Shown: positions 8,768-17,404 of the stretch, piece by piece
Layout of the letters: each line of letters starts with the position of its first letter
Numbering within the stretch: position 1 is the first letter of the stretch
DNA from: Flavobacterium hibisci
GTDB taxonomy: Bacteria; Bacteroidota; Bacteroidia; Flavobacteriales; Flavobacteriaceae
Reading direction: 5' to 3'
Length of the DNA stretch: 64,000 nucleotides
Assembly (NCBI RefSeq): GCF_020026925.1
Contig: NZ_JAIQDW010000004.1
Coordinates: 1-64,000 of the forward strand
Notes under the pieces: model-generated
Database searches by the model: none
What the model saw: only the letters and a program-made list of their open reading frames with translations
Told to the model about the DNA's origin: nothing
Program-made: the position numbers and the translations under genes

Positions 8768-10603
8768 TTATTGATTTGGATACCCATAATCATTGACTAA
8801 TTTTCCATTACTGTTAGTAATAAAGTATAACCAAATAGGCCAGAACTGATGATTATCCGGATTAATACCTGTTTTATACACAGAATTAATTTTAGCATCA
8901 TTCAAATTATTCCATGTAAAAGCTGTATAATCAGCGCCCGGATTTGTAGATTCACCACGATTTAATCCATAAATCTGTAAGATAGTAGTATTATCTTGCC
9001 CACTATATTTAGACTCATTAGCCACATCTTTCACATATTTATAATATAATGTAGCAGGTACATCTAAATATTCATTAGCTCTATCTCGTAAATTAGTCAT
9101 TTTTGTTTTCGACTCATCCAATTTTGTTTTTAGCAAGTTCCAACGAATTAAAGCTTGCTTACGTTCCATTTCACCGGTAAACTCAAATTTATGTTCTCTT
9201 ACAATAGCATCAAACATAGCTTCTTTTGAAGATAATGCATTTATATAAGCATCAACTTTAGTCGCCTGATCAGCAGCAGCAAAAGCTCTTTTTCTAATTT
9301 CTTTCAAATATGGCGCAGCAGCACCGAACCCTTCTAATTCATTAGCTGTTTCTGCTGCAATTAACAATACTTCAGCATAACGCATATATACTTTATTTAT
9401 TCCATCATCACTTGCAGCAGTAACTCTTCGTTTCATCCATTCATAACGATATTTACCAAAATACCATGTATTTAAAGCTACCAATTCCTGTTTAGCAATA
9501 CCATTCACAGCAGTACCCCAACGATAAGGCACACAAGTCACATCTCTACGAGTATCTTTTTCATCAAAGTCATAAAAAACAGTAGGTAATGGTCCAGCTG
9601 TACCACCTGGACCTGTACCATTTGCCTGAAATTGATTTGGTGACTGATTTTTAATTGCAAAACTATACAAGACACGCCCACGACCTTCTGCAAACGGGAT
9701 CTCCCAAAGCGATTCTCCTCCTGCAGTTATATAATCCTGGTTTACATTTTTCCAAAATCCTTCAAAAGTAGCGTTTAACTGTGCTTTACCACTTTGAATT
9801 ACCGAACGTGCTTCACTTAAAGCTAAAGCATACATTTTAGCAACAGATAAATCAGGGTCATTACTTCTACGAATTCCATCAGGGTATTGCTGGTACCCTG
9901 AAGCTACTAAAGCCAAACGTGCTCTTAATCCTTTCACAAAAGCTTTATTAATACGTTCAACTGTTGAAGTTGCAGATGTTTCATTAGGCCAGGCTACCAA
10001 GTTTGAAGCTTCTCCTAAGTCTGCAATCAATTGTTTATAAATTACATCACGATTCGTTTTAGGAAGATATAAAGTTTCGTTGTTGATAGGCAGGAAACGA
10101 TACGGAACATCACCCCATGCTTTCATTAAATCAGCATAATAAATAGCACGTAATGTTAATGCTTCACCTAAAAGCTGTCCCATTTCTGTTCCTGGTAATG
10201 GATTTCCATATTGACGAAGACCTTTGACAGCAATATTAGCACGCTCAATACCGCCGTACATAGAAGCCCAGGCATTATCATAAGTATTCATTTGACCGTT
10301 ATCTATTCTTGCATCATAAGTGGCCAAGTCAGATTGTGCGGTAACGGATTGAGAATTATTATACCATTCTGCATCTGTATTCATCCCATAAAATGGTATA
10401 AAACGACCACGATACGAATTAGTTTCTCCAAAAGGTACTTTAATTGCATCAATAGCACCTTGAGCTAAACCCGGAGTAGAAAAAATTACAGATTCATCTA
10501 ATGTTGATTGAGCTGGAGCTTCTAAATAATCATCTCCAAACTCTTGACAGGCTGTAAAAAATGTAGCCAAAGCTAATCCTGCAATTATTATTTTATGTTT
10601 CAT
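8768..10603 (-). CDS. SusD/RagB-family glycan-binding lipoprotein
   Basis: This is a SusD-like starch-binding outer-membrane lipoprotein of 611 residues. I chose the ATG at 10603 because it gives a proper lipoprotein signal (MKHKIIIAGLALATFFTAC, Cys 19). An upstream ATG at 10636 would overlap the end of the susC gene and bury the signal. The alpha-helical TPR-like framework is visible (GEALTLRAIYYADLMKAWGD, then a PYRFLP segment), as are the C-terminal RagB features (MRYAEVLLIAAETANE; IVREHKFEFTGEMERK; ending LVNDYGYPNQ). It acts at the cell surface as the lid of the SusC transporter and captures pectin oligosaccharides. Translation probably follows that of susC, 20 bp upstream. Confidence 0.95.
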   Translation of the reverse strand: MKHKIIIAGLALATFFTACQEFGDDYLEAPAQSTLDESVIFSTPGLAQGAIDAIKVPFGETNSYRGRFIPFYGMNTDAEWYNNSQSVTAQSDLATYDARIDNGQMNTYDNAWASMYGGIERANIAVKGLRQYGNPLPGTEMGQLLGEALTLRAIYYADLMKAWGDVPYRFLPINNETLYLPKTNRDVIYKQLIADLGEASNLVAWPNETSATSTVERINKAFVKGLRARLALVASGYQQYPDGIRRSNDPDLSVAKMYALALSEARSVIQSGKAQLNATFEGFWKNVNQDYITAGGESLWEIPFAEGRGRVLYSFAIKNQSPNQFQANGTGPGGTAGPLPTVFYDFDEKDTRRDVTCVPYRWGTAVNGIAKQELVALNTWYFGKYRYEWMKRRVTAASDDGINKVYMRYAEVLLIAAETANELEGFGAAAPYLKEIRKRAFAAADQATKVDAYINALSSKEAMFDAIVREHKFEFTGEMERKQALIRWNLLKTKLDESKTKMTNLRDRANEYLDVPATLYYKYVKDVANESKYSGQDNTTILQIYGLNRGESTNPGADYTAFTWNNLNDAKINSVYKTGINPDNHQFWPIWLYFITNSNGKLVNDYGYPNQ

Positions 10604-10622
10604 TTTTTGTAGTGCTTTAAAA

Positions 10623-13600
10623 TTAGAAATTAACATTTAGACCGAAAATCAACTGTCTGCTACGTGGATATGCTGATGAATCAACACCCGGAGTCAAAGT
10701 GGTTTTTCTTCTTGTTGAAACTTCAGGATCAGAACCTGAATAATTTGTCCATACAAATACGTTACTAGCCGTTAAATAACCACGTAACTTTGTTAAACCT
10801 AAATGAGAGATAAAACTTTCGGGTGCAGTATAACCAAGAGTTAAAGTATTTAAACGTAAGAAAGAAGCATCCTCCACACCCCAGTCACTCAATACAAAAC
10901 GGCTCATATAAGGTGACCACATAGTCGTATTTGCGTTCAAAGCTGCTAAATCTGTAGGATTTGTAACTAGTTCTCCCGTAACTGGATTTAAATTCGTCCA
11001 ACGTTTTCCATCAGCCATTACAGTACTCAAATTTCTATATTCCCCATTAGTTTGACTAGCAGTAGAAAATTCAATTTTATCAGCATTGTAAACATCATAA
11101 TCAAGAGCCCAGTTAAAAGCTGCAGACAAATCAAAACCATAAGCATTGGCATTGATTACCATACCCCCAGTATTTTTTGGAAGCGCACTACCAATAATCG
11201 TTTGATCTTTACTATCAATTATATTATCACCATTCAAATCTTTGATTTTCATAGAGCCAGGCTGCACTGAACCCACAGGGCCATTATCAACCAAACCACC
11301 TTTTAAAGTATATGTGGTCCCATTCCAGTCAAAATCAGAAACCTCATAACGACCGTCATTTCTGTAACCGTACATTTGTCCTAAAGCAGAACCAACCATT
11401 ACCTGGTAATCATTAGTGATTTGATTTGACGCCCAACCCGATGAGTATGGAAAATCTCCCAAGACACCTAATGAATTGATTTTGTTTTTATTTATCCCCA
11501 TATTAAATGAAAAGTTCAAACCATAATTTTTAGCCTCAATTGCAACAATATTTAAACTAGCCTCAAAACCAGTATTTTGAGTCTGTCCCATATTACGATA
11601 TTGACTTTCATAACCAGTACCAGCTACAGGAAATTCAATTAATAAGTCACTAGTTTTATTATTGTAAAAATCCAATGTTCCACTAAGACGGTTATTAAAG
11701 AAACCAAAATCCAAACCTATGTTTTGTGTAACTGTGGTTTCCCATTTCAAATCAGGGTTAGCCATATATTTACTACTTGTAGCCCAACCACTTGAAACTC
11801 CATTTACTGTAGTTATAGGTTTAGATTCGAAGTTTTGAACCGTTTGTCCTGTAGGAATATTATTATTACCTGCTTCTCCATAACTAGCACGAACTTTCAG
11901 CTGACTTAACCAGTTTTTATCTTTCAAGAATTCCTCTTCTGAAATTTTCCAGGCAGCAGCAAATGCAGGAAAATATCCCCATACATTATTACCTATAAAT
12001 TTACTTGAACCATCAGCACGGAAAGTCGCCGTTAATAAATAACGATCTTTAAAACTGTAATTAGCTCTACCAAAGAAAGATAACAATTTATCATCAGGAG
12101 CTAAATAATTATCAACAAAACGAGCTTGGTTGGTATTTGAAGGCGTGCCTGAATAAGCCGAATTAACACTACCTGATTGTGTTGTTAATTTTTTTGACAA
12201 GTTAAAATCAAAAAAATCAGGAAAACCATGAAGCGTATTTGTCAAAGTAGTTGAAGATGTCCTAAGAGTTTCTTCACCAACTAATAAATCTATATGATGA
12301 TTTTCACCTAATAGTTTTTTAAAATCGTAATTTAAAGTATTAGCATTTCTAAATCTCTCATCTTTTTTATCCGACATTATCAAGGCCGGCATTCCTTTAA
12401 AAGGAGCGTTAACATCAGGGGAACTATTAACATAATAGGTTGATGTTCCATAAAAACGAGCATCCTGATAATAATAATTGTCTAAACCTAATTCAGTCTT
12501 AAATTTCAAATTTTCAATTAACTCCCATGAAAAACTTCCTAACATGTTAAAGTTTTTACGTAATTGTTCGCGGTCATTATCCCAAACTGAAACAATTGGA
12601 TTAATTAAACTACTAGCATTATCTTCATTTGTATCATCGGTTGAAATCCCCGGAATTGGCAGTGGTGCATAAGCAATTGCATTCCTTATACGCGAGTCAG
12701 ATGATGATTTTTCATTTTGTTCGTTTACTCCTCCACCATTAATTTGAGTATCCGAATAACGCATTGTATAAGTTAAATCAATTTTATCATTCACTTTACT
12801 CTTTAACGCTAAAGACAAATTATTACGCTTATAATCAGAACCTAACATAATCGCTTTTTCATCATAATTAGCATAATTGAAATTGTAATTCAACTTCTCA
12901 TTTCCACCTCTAACACTTAAATCACGGCTTTGTACCTCTCCTGTACGACCAAAAATTTGTTTTTGCCAATCATTACTTTTCATCCCTTTATACATATCGT
13001 AATCTTGCCAATTACCAAAATAATTTGTATAGGAAGTAGGATTAGAAGCTACTTTTGTACCTGTTCCTTGATTTAGTAAAGCGTACTCATATTGCCATTT
13101 TACATAATCATCAACCGGTAAAACATCAAAATCCTTTGCTCTGGTTTTTGTCCCATAAAATGTATTGAAACTAACCGCTATTTTACCATCTTTACCACTT
13201 CTCGTTGTAATCAAAATTACACCATTAGCTCCACGAGAACCATAAATAGCTGTAGCTGAAGCATCTTTTAATACTGTCATTGTTTCAATATCGGAAGACG
13301 AAATATCACTCATGCTATTTATTGGAAAACCATCCACTATATATAAAGGTGCTGCAGATTGGGTTAAAGATCCTCCTCCACGAACTCTAATACTAATCTC
13401 TGCATCTGGAGAACCTTCAGAACTCGTTACTTGTACTCCTGCAATACGACCAGTTAAAGCTTCAGCCACATTCGCCACAGGTACTTTTTTCAAATCGCTA
13501 CCAGAGATACTAGATACTGCCCCTGTTAAATCAGACTTCTTAACCGTGCCATATCCAACAACAACAACTTCATTTAAGCTATTAGCTTCTTCAGCCAAAA

Positions 13601-13910
13601 CAATATTGATTGTTTTTTTTCCATCCACAGCAACCACTTGGGTTGTAAAACCTATAAATGAAAATTCCAAAATTGCCTTTGAATTCGATAATTTAATTTT
13701 GTACTTTCCATCGAAATCTGTTGAAACTCCATTTTTCGCTCCTTTTTCTACCACATTTACACCAGGCAAGGTCAATCCTGATGCATCTTTTACAACACCT
13801 TCAACTGTTAAGTCCTGTGCACTTGCCTTGTTACTGGTAAGCAAACACAATAATAAAACAATTGCCATATAGCAATTTGTTCTTTTATTAAGTAACTTTT
13901 TAAAATTCAT
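10623..13910 (-). CDS. SusC/RagA-family TonB-dependent outer-membrane transporter
   Basis: This TonB-linked receptor of 1095 residues has a signal peptide at about 1-31 (ends NKASAQ). A carboxypeptidase-regulatory-like domain spans about 33-113. A TonB-box-like stretch (EVVVVGYGT) follows, then the plug domain with the SusC family marks ALTGRIAGVQV, IRVRGGGSL, PLYIVDGFPI and ASATAIYGSRGANGVILITT. The rest is a beta-barrel ending in aromatic NVNF. It imports oligosaccharides released by the lyase and esterase into the periplasm, powered by TonB/ExbBD. It is the first gene of the pectin locus, behind a roughly 500-bp control region. The substrate is inferred from the neighbours, not from the receptor itself. 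Confidence 0.95.
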   Translation of the reverse strand: MNFKKLLNKRTNCYMAIVLLLCLLTSNKASAQDLTVEGVVKDASGLTLPGVNVVEKGAKNGVSTDFDGKYKIKLSNSKAILEFSFIGFTTQVVAVDGKKTINIVLAEEANSLNEVVVVGYGTVKKSDLTGAVSSISGSDLKKVPVANVAEALTGRIAGVQVTSSEGSPDAEISIRVRGGGSLTQSAAPLYIVDGFPINSMSDISSSDIETMTVLKDASATAIYGSRGANGVILITTRSGKDGKIAVSFNTFYGTKTRAKDFDVLPVDDYVKWQYEYALLNQGTGTKVASNPTSYTNYFGNWQDYDMYKGMKSNDWQKQIFGRTGEVQSRDLSVRGGNEKLNYNFNYANYDEKAIMLGSDYKRNNLSLALKSKVNDKIDLTYTMRYSDTQINGGGVNEQNEKSSSDSRIRNAIAYAPLPIPGISTDDTNEDNASSLINPIVSVWDNDREQLRKNFNMLGSFSWELIENLKFKTELGLDNYYYQDARFYGTSTYYVNSSPDVNAPFKGMPALIMSDKKDERFRNANTLNYDFKKLLGENHHIDLLVGEETLRTSSTTLTNTLHGFPDFFDFNLSKKLTTQSGSVNSAYSGTPSNTNQARFVDNYLAPDDKLLSFFGRANYSFKDRYLLTATFRADGSSKFIGNNVWGYFPAFAAAWKISEEEFLKDKNWLSQLKVRASYGEAGNNNIPTGQTVQNFESKPITTVNGVSSGWATSSKYMANPDLKWETTVTQNIGLDFGFFNNRLSGTLDFYNNKTSDLLIEFPVAGTGYESQYRNMGQTQNTGFEASLNIVAIEAKNYGLNFSFNMGINKNKINSLGVLGDFPYSSGWASNQITNDYQVMVGSALGQMYGYRNDGRYEVSDFDWNGTTYTLKGGLVDNGPVGSVQPGSMKIKDLNGDNIIDSKDQTIIGSALPKNTGGMVINANAYGFDLSAAFNWALDYDVYNADKIEFSTASQTNGEYRNLSTVMADGKRWTNLNPVTGELVTNPTDLAALNANTTMWSPYMSRFVLSDWGVEDASFLRLNTLTLGYTAPESFISHLGLTKLRGYLTASNVFVWTNYSGSDPEVSTRRKTTLTPGVDSSAYPRSRQLIFGLNVNF

Positions 13911-14090
13911 AGTTTACTGTTTAGTTAAGTTTAATATTAATTGTTTATTAAGTTCATTCATGGTGTATAAATTACATTATCAACAAAAATTTTAGAAGGC
14001 ATATTTATTTTATAACACTATTTTTTTAATCCTTCTAAAACTATTTAAAATAAAGAAATTCATTATTTTTTTATTATAAATAAATTAACA

Positions 14091-14106
14091 TGTAATCGAT
14101 TGCACA
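14091..14106 (-). promoter_or_regulatory. LacI-type operator over the susC promoter
   Basis: The plus strand reads TGTAATCGATTGCACA. Its first 14 bases fit the LacI-family operator pattern TGnAAnCGnTTnCA exactly. The site overlaps the predicted +1 position downstream of the -7 element at 14105-14112, as expected for repression. Confidence 0.6.
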
Positions 14107-14112
14107 AACATA
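14105..14112 (-). promoter_or_regulatory. -7 promoter element for the pectin locus
   Basis: The minus strand reads TATGTTTG, a full match to the Bacteroidota -7 consensus TAnnTTTG. No clear -33 TTG is found at the usual spacing, which may suit an activated or repressed promoter. Confidence 0.45.
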
Positions 14113-14275
14113 AAAATTTTTTTTCTATTAAAAATTATATTTCCTAAAAAAATCTTAAAAATAATTATTTATAGAAAAATTATCTATTTTAAAATATGAA
14201 ATTCATAATTTTTTCCAGAAGAAACCTTTAAAGAAAGTTTTATTATTTTCTATTAGAAGTATTTATTAAAAAAAA

Positions 14276-14289
14276 TTCAATCGATTTCA
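14276..14289 (-). promoter_or_regulatory. Second LacI-type operator-like site upstream of susC
   Basis: The plus strand reads TTCAATCGATTTCA, which matches TGnAAnCGnTTnCA with one mismatch. It lies 183-185 bp from the promoter-overlapping site, a spacing at which two bound tetramers could loop DNA; that role is inference. Confidence 0.4.
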
Positions 14290-14411
14290 ATTTGTGTGAA
14301 TTTTTAGCAATTTAAGTTAAAAATAGTATTATAAATAGTTTTCTGACAACTTGTTGAATGTTATTTCATATTTACTCAATGATTAATTTTCTTTATTAAT
14401 TTCATGAAAAA

Positions 14412-15560
14412 TCAATCTTTTTTTATGCTTTTTATTAAAACAAAAGTTATAATCATTCCAGTAATTGCCATGCCAACCCCCACAAGATTTGGTGATGTAT
14501 AACTGTAACCGGCCGCTAAAGGCAGACCACCTAAAAAAGCCCCTAAAGCATTTCCAATGTTAAAACTGGCCTGAAGTGCCGCTGAAGCTATCATTTCAGC
14601 ATCTTTAGCCATCTTAATCATTAACATCTGAATTGGCGCTATAACTGAAAAAGAAATGGCGCCCGTTAAAAACGTAAAAATTAATGACAGATATTGATTG
14701 TAAGAGAAAAAGTAAACCATAAGTAAATCAATGACCATTAGACACAACAAAGCCATCACAGTTGGTGCCGGCGAATATTTATCAGCTAATTTACCTCCTG
14801 CAAAATTTCCAATAACCATTCCTAAGCCTGCCAAAACCAATATATAAGACACATCTTCGGGTAAAAACGCGGAAACATTAATTAGTAAAGGAGCAATATA
14901 ACTTATCCATGCAAACAGGCCTCCAAAACCAATTGCTGTGATCCCAATAATCAACCATGCTTCTGTTTTTTTAAAAAACATCAATTGAGTCTTCATATTC
15001 ACATCTCCGTTTTTTTCTAAAGCAGGCATCCACAGAGAAATAAAAAGAAAAGTCAGTAGTCCTGTTATTGCAATCAATACAAAGGTATACCGCCATATAA
15101 AATGATGACCTATATAAGTACCAATTGGCACACCAATTAAATTAGCCAGTGTTAATCCTGCAAACATAATCGAAATTGCCTGAGCTTCTTTTCCTTTATC
15201 CGCCAAACGGCTTGCGACTACCGCTCCAACCCCAAAGAAAGCGCCATGTGGCAATCCTGAAAGAAATCTGGAGGCAAATAAAAAGTTATAGTTGGGCGCA
15301 ATAATTGAAAGCGCATTAAAAAGCGTTAACATCAAAGCTAAAATTAAAAGCATTTTTTTGGGAGGAAAATTTCGCCCTAAGATGACTAATAAAGGCGCGC
15401 CAATAACTACTCCAAGTGCATAAGCCGAAATTAAGTATCCGGCAACCGGAATTGAAACCCTCATATCTGAAGCGATGTCAGGAAGTAATCCCATCATCAC
15501 AAATTCTGTAATTCCAATAGTTAAACCCCCTAAAGAGAGCGCAATAAGACTTTTTTTCAT
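14412..15560 (-). CDS. MFS transporter, drug/sugar-efflux type (DHA1, AraJ-like)
   Basis: This inner-membrane protein of 382 residues has 12 predicted transmembrane helices and no soluble domains. It begins directly with a helix (SLIALSLGGLTIGITEFVMMGLLPDIA), which resembles the AraJ/NepI/PbuE branch of DHA1 efflux carriers. The conserved loop between helices 2 and 3 reads LGRNFPPKKML rather than the usual GxLaDRxGRR, and SGLPHGAFFGVGAVVASR is the family's central motif. It is transcribed away from the HMA-AraC regulator and has a good promoter. The substrate cannot be told from sequence. Position beside metal-binding genes suggests, but does not prove, that it belongs to that response rather than to the pectin locus. 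Confidence 0.85.
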   Translation of the reverse strand: MKKSLIALSLGGLTIGITEFVMMGLLPDIASDMRVSIPVAGYLISAYALGVVIGAPLLVILGRNFPPKKMLLILALMLTLFNALSIIAPNYNFLFASRFLSGLPHGAFFGVGAVVASRLADKGKEAQAISIMFAGLTLANLIGVPIGTYIGHHFIWRYTFVLIAITGLLTFLFISLWMPALEKNGDVNMKTQLMFFKKTEAWLIIGITAIGFGGLFAWISYIAPLLINVSAFLPEDVSYILVLAGLGMVIGNFAGGKLADKYSPAPTVMALLCLMVIDLLMVYFFSYNQYLSLIFTFLTGAISFSVIAPIQMLMIKMAKDAEMIASAALQASFNIGNALGAFLGGLPLAAGYSYTSPNLVGVGMAITGMIITFVLIKSIKKD

Positions 15561-15598
15561 TTTGATATATTATATGATCAGGAAAAGATTTTACATCG

Positions 15599-15628
15599 CA
15601 AAATTACCACCATATAACGTAAAACAAA
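15599..15628 (-). promoter_or_regulatory. Promoter of the MFS gene
   Basis: The minus strand has TTTG (15628-15625), an 18-bp spacer and TAATTTTG (15606-15599), a complete -33/-7 Bacteroidota promoter. The predicted start is about 30 bases before the ATG at 15560. Confidence 0.65.
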
Positions 15629-15640
15629 TTGTAAATTTGT
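15624..15640. promoter_or_regulatory. Palindromic operator candidate between MFS and regulator genes
   Basis: ACAAATT-gta-AATTTGT is a perfect 7-bp inverted repeat with a 3-bp centre. It covers the -33 element of the MFS promoter. The HMA-AraC regulator next door is one possible binder, although AraC proteins more often bind direct repeats. Confidence 0.45.
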
Positions 15641-15744
15641 GATATAAAACTCTATATTCAAGATATGCGTAAATTAAAATCAGTTTAAATGACTTTTCTT
15701 AACAACAGATTACAAAAGACTTCAATCTTATTCAAACGAGAAAC

Positions 15745-16305
15745 ATGAAATTATATATCAAAAACATGGTTTGTGGCAGATGTAAAATGGTTGTAAAAGC
15801 TGAATTTGAAAAACTCGGACTTCAGACTGTTTCGGTTGAACTTGGTGAAGTTGAGCTCCGGAATACCATTAGCAAAAATCAAAAAAAAGAACTTCTAAAT
15901 AGTTTACATACTTTAGGCTTTGATTTAATTGACGATAAAAAAAGTAAAACAATAGAGAAAATCAAAACACTAATTATTGATCTGGTTCACCATAAAAACA
16001 GCGAACTGAAAACGAACTTATCAGATTATCTGGCAGAAAACCTTCACCATGATTATAATTCACTGAGTAATCTCTTCTCTGAAGTTGAAAACACCACAAT
16101 TGAGAAATATTTCATCAGTCAAAAAATAGAAAAGGTAAAAGAGCTGATTATCTACAATGAACTTTCTTTAAGCGAAATAGCTGATATTTTAAATTATAGT
16201 AATGTGGCGCATTTAAGCAATCAGTTTAAGAAAGTGACCGGCTTTACCCCTACCTATTTCAAACAATTGAAAGACAGGAAACGTATTCAGATCGAGAATT
16301 TGTAA
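15745..16305 (+). CDS. AraC-family regulator with N-terminal heavy-metal-associated domain
   Basis: This is a protein of 186 residues. The first 65 resemble an HMA ferredoxin-like fold with a metal-binding MVCGRCK motif at residues 8-14. The C-terminal half is an AraC-type helix-turn-helix (SLSEIADILNYSNVAHLSNQFKKVTGFTP), with one full HTH plus the conserved second helix. A metal (copper or a similar soft metal) bound by the Cys pair would be the expected signal. It is divergent from the MFS gene and sits directly upstream of a second HMA-domain gene. The pairing of HMA and AraC domains in one short protein is known in Bacteroidota, but its metal specificity is not visible here. Confidence 0.85.
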   Translation: MKLYIKNMVCGRCKMVVKAEFEKLGLQTVSVELGEVELRNTISKNQKKELLNSLHTLGFDLIDDKKSKTIEKIKTLIIDLVHHKNSELKTNLSDYLAENLHHDYNSLSNLFSEVENTTIEKYFISQKIEKVKELIIYNELSLSEIADILNYSNVAHLSNQFKKVTGFTPTYFKQLKDRKRIQIENL

Positions 16306-16388
16306 ATCTTGCAAATCATTCCCAAAATTTTACAATCATACATGTCTTTTAGTTCGGAAATTTGTTTTTTAATTCTAAAACAAATATC

Positions 16389-17102
16389 ATGACACATACT
16401 TATCAAATTACCGGAATGACCTGCAGCAGCTGTGAGGAAAAGGTTAAGAAAGCATTAGAAGCCGAAGATAACGTTACAAATGTAATAGTTTCAAAAGATA
16501 ACGGAACGGCAATTCTATCCATGACAAACCATGTTCCATTAACTAATCTGCAAAATGCTTTAGATAGTAAATATCAAATTTCAGAAATTAATCATTATGA
16601 AATTGCTGAAGATACAAGAACCTGGTTTGAAACCTATAAACCCATTTTATTGATTTTCTTTTATATCAGCTTAGTTACGGTTCTGATTCAGTTAACAAAT
16701 CATCATTTTGATGTGATGCAGGCCATGCAACACTTTATGGCGGGGTTCTTTATTGTCTTCTCATTTTTTAAATTGCTTAACCTAAAAGGCTTCGCAGAAA
16801 GTTATGCGATGTATGATGTTTTAGCAAAAAAAATTCCGATGTGGGGATATGTCTATGCTTTTTTAGAACTTGGATTAGGAATTGCTTATCTGGTGAATTT
16901 TAGTCCGATATTTACCAATACAGTTACATTTATTGTTATGAGTGTTAGTATTATTGGTGTTTTACAATCGGTTTTGAATAAAAAAAGGATTCAGTGTGCC
17001 TGTTTGGGAGCTGTTTTTAATTTACCTATGAGTACTGTAACGATTATAGAAGATGGTTTGATGATTTTGATGAGTTTGGCAATGCTTATTTCGCTGCTAT
17101 AA
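16389..17102 (+). CDS. HMA domain fused to MauE/DoxX-like membrane domain
   Basis: This protein has 237 residues from the ATG at 16389; an in-frame ATG at 16362 would add nine residues ahead of the domain. Residues 1-70 form an HMA domain with GMTCSSC at 9-15. After a linker there are four or so transmembrane helices, with the motif QCACLG near residue 207, as in MauE-like redox-associated membrane proteins. A role in moving metal ions or in thiol chemistry at the inner membrane is inferred from the domain pair. It lies 83 bp after the HMA-AraC regulator and 85 bp before the Cys-rich peptide gene, all on the plus strand. Confidence 0.8.
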   Translation: MTHTYQITGMTCSSCEEKVKKALEAEDNVTNVIVSKDNGTAILSMTNHVPLTNLQNALDSKYQISEINHYEIAEDTRTWFETYKPILLIFFYISLVTVLIQLTNHHFDVMQAMQHFMAGFFIVFSFFKLLNLKGFAESYAMYDVLAKKIPMWGYVYAFLELGLGIAYLVNFSPIFTNTVTFIVMSVSIIGVLQSVLNKKRIQCACLGAVFNLPMSTVTIIEDGLMILMSLAMLISLL

Positions 17103-17140
17103 TTTAACTAAATCTTGAGAATCATCCAACTAAAACTTAT

Positions 17141-17148
17141 TATATTTG
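17141..17148 (+). promoter_or_regulatory. -7 promoter element before the Cys-rich peptide
   Basis: TATATTTG is a perfect TAnnTTTG match, with TTG at 17115-17117 (23-bp spacer). The predicted start lies about 30 bases before the ATG at 17188, so the peptide can be expressed apart from the HMA-MauE gene. Confidence 0.55.
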
Positions 17149-17187
17149 ACCGAATACCGATCAGCAACAATTATTAAACTAAAAAAA

Positions 17188-17337
17188 ATGAAAAAACTAT
17201 TTACCGTATTAGCGATCGCTTTATTTACCATTAGTCTTCAGGCACAGGAAACCAAACCAGCAAAAGAAAAAGCAAAAAAAGAATCTTGCTGTAAAAAAAC
17301 TGCAACAGAAAAAAAATCCTGTTGTGTAAAAAAATAA
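17188..17337 (+). CDS. Secreted 49-residue Lys/Cys-rich peptide, probable metal binder
   Basis: The ATG at 17188 gives MKKLFTVLAIALFTISLQA, a clear signal peptide with cleavage expected after residue 19. An upstream in-frame ATG at 17146 would spoil it. The mature peptide is only 30 residues, very rich in lysine, with two SCC(K/V)K motifs (Cys 34-35 and 45-46). Its place after two HMA-domain genes suggests a periplasmic metal-binding or metal-delivery peptide; that is inference. No family name is recognised with certainty. Its own promoter and the terminator at 17356-17383 support it as a real small gene. Confidence 0.7.
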   Translation: MKKLFTVLAIALFTISLQAQETKPAKEKAKKESCCKKTATEKKSCCVKK

Positions 17338-17355
17338 TCCGAATTGTATTTCAAC

Positions 17356-17383
17356 AAAAAAGATCTCAATCGAGGTCTTTTTT
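17356..17383. terminator. Bidirectional terminator
   Basis: AAAAAAGATCTC-aatc-GAGGTCTTTTTT forms a stem with one mismatch, an A-run before and a T-run after. It lies between the convergent Cys-rich peptide and DUF4442 genes and can serve both. Confidence 0.75.
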
Positions 17384-17404
17384 GTTTATGGTTTATACTT
17401 AAAA

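Larger units (their letters stand above)
13911..14411. other. AT-rich control region of the pectin locus
   Basis: This 501-base gap lies between susC and the MFS gene. It holds a -7-like element and two LacI-type operator-like sites, listed separately. The predicted start of transcription near 14098 would give a 5' leader of about 190 bases. I see no ORF, tRNA or clear riboswitch here. The part near 14150-14270 is simple A/T-rich sequence. Confidence 0.6.

Noticed and set aside
13312..13872. 186-codon open frame antisense to the 5' end of susC
   Set aside because: It is the mirror of the conserved SusC signal/plug region, with no start context, promoter or recognisable protein pattern; susC explains the sequence fully.
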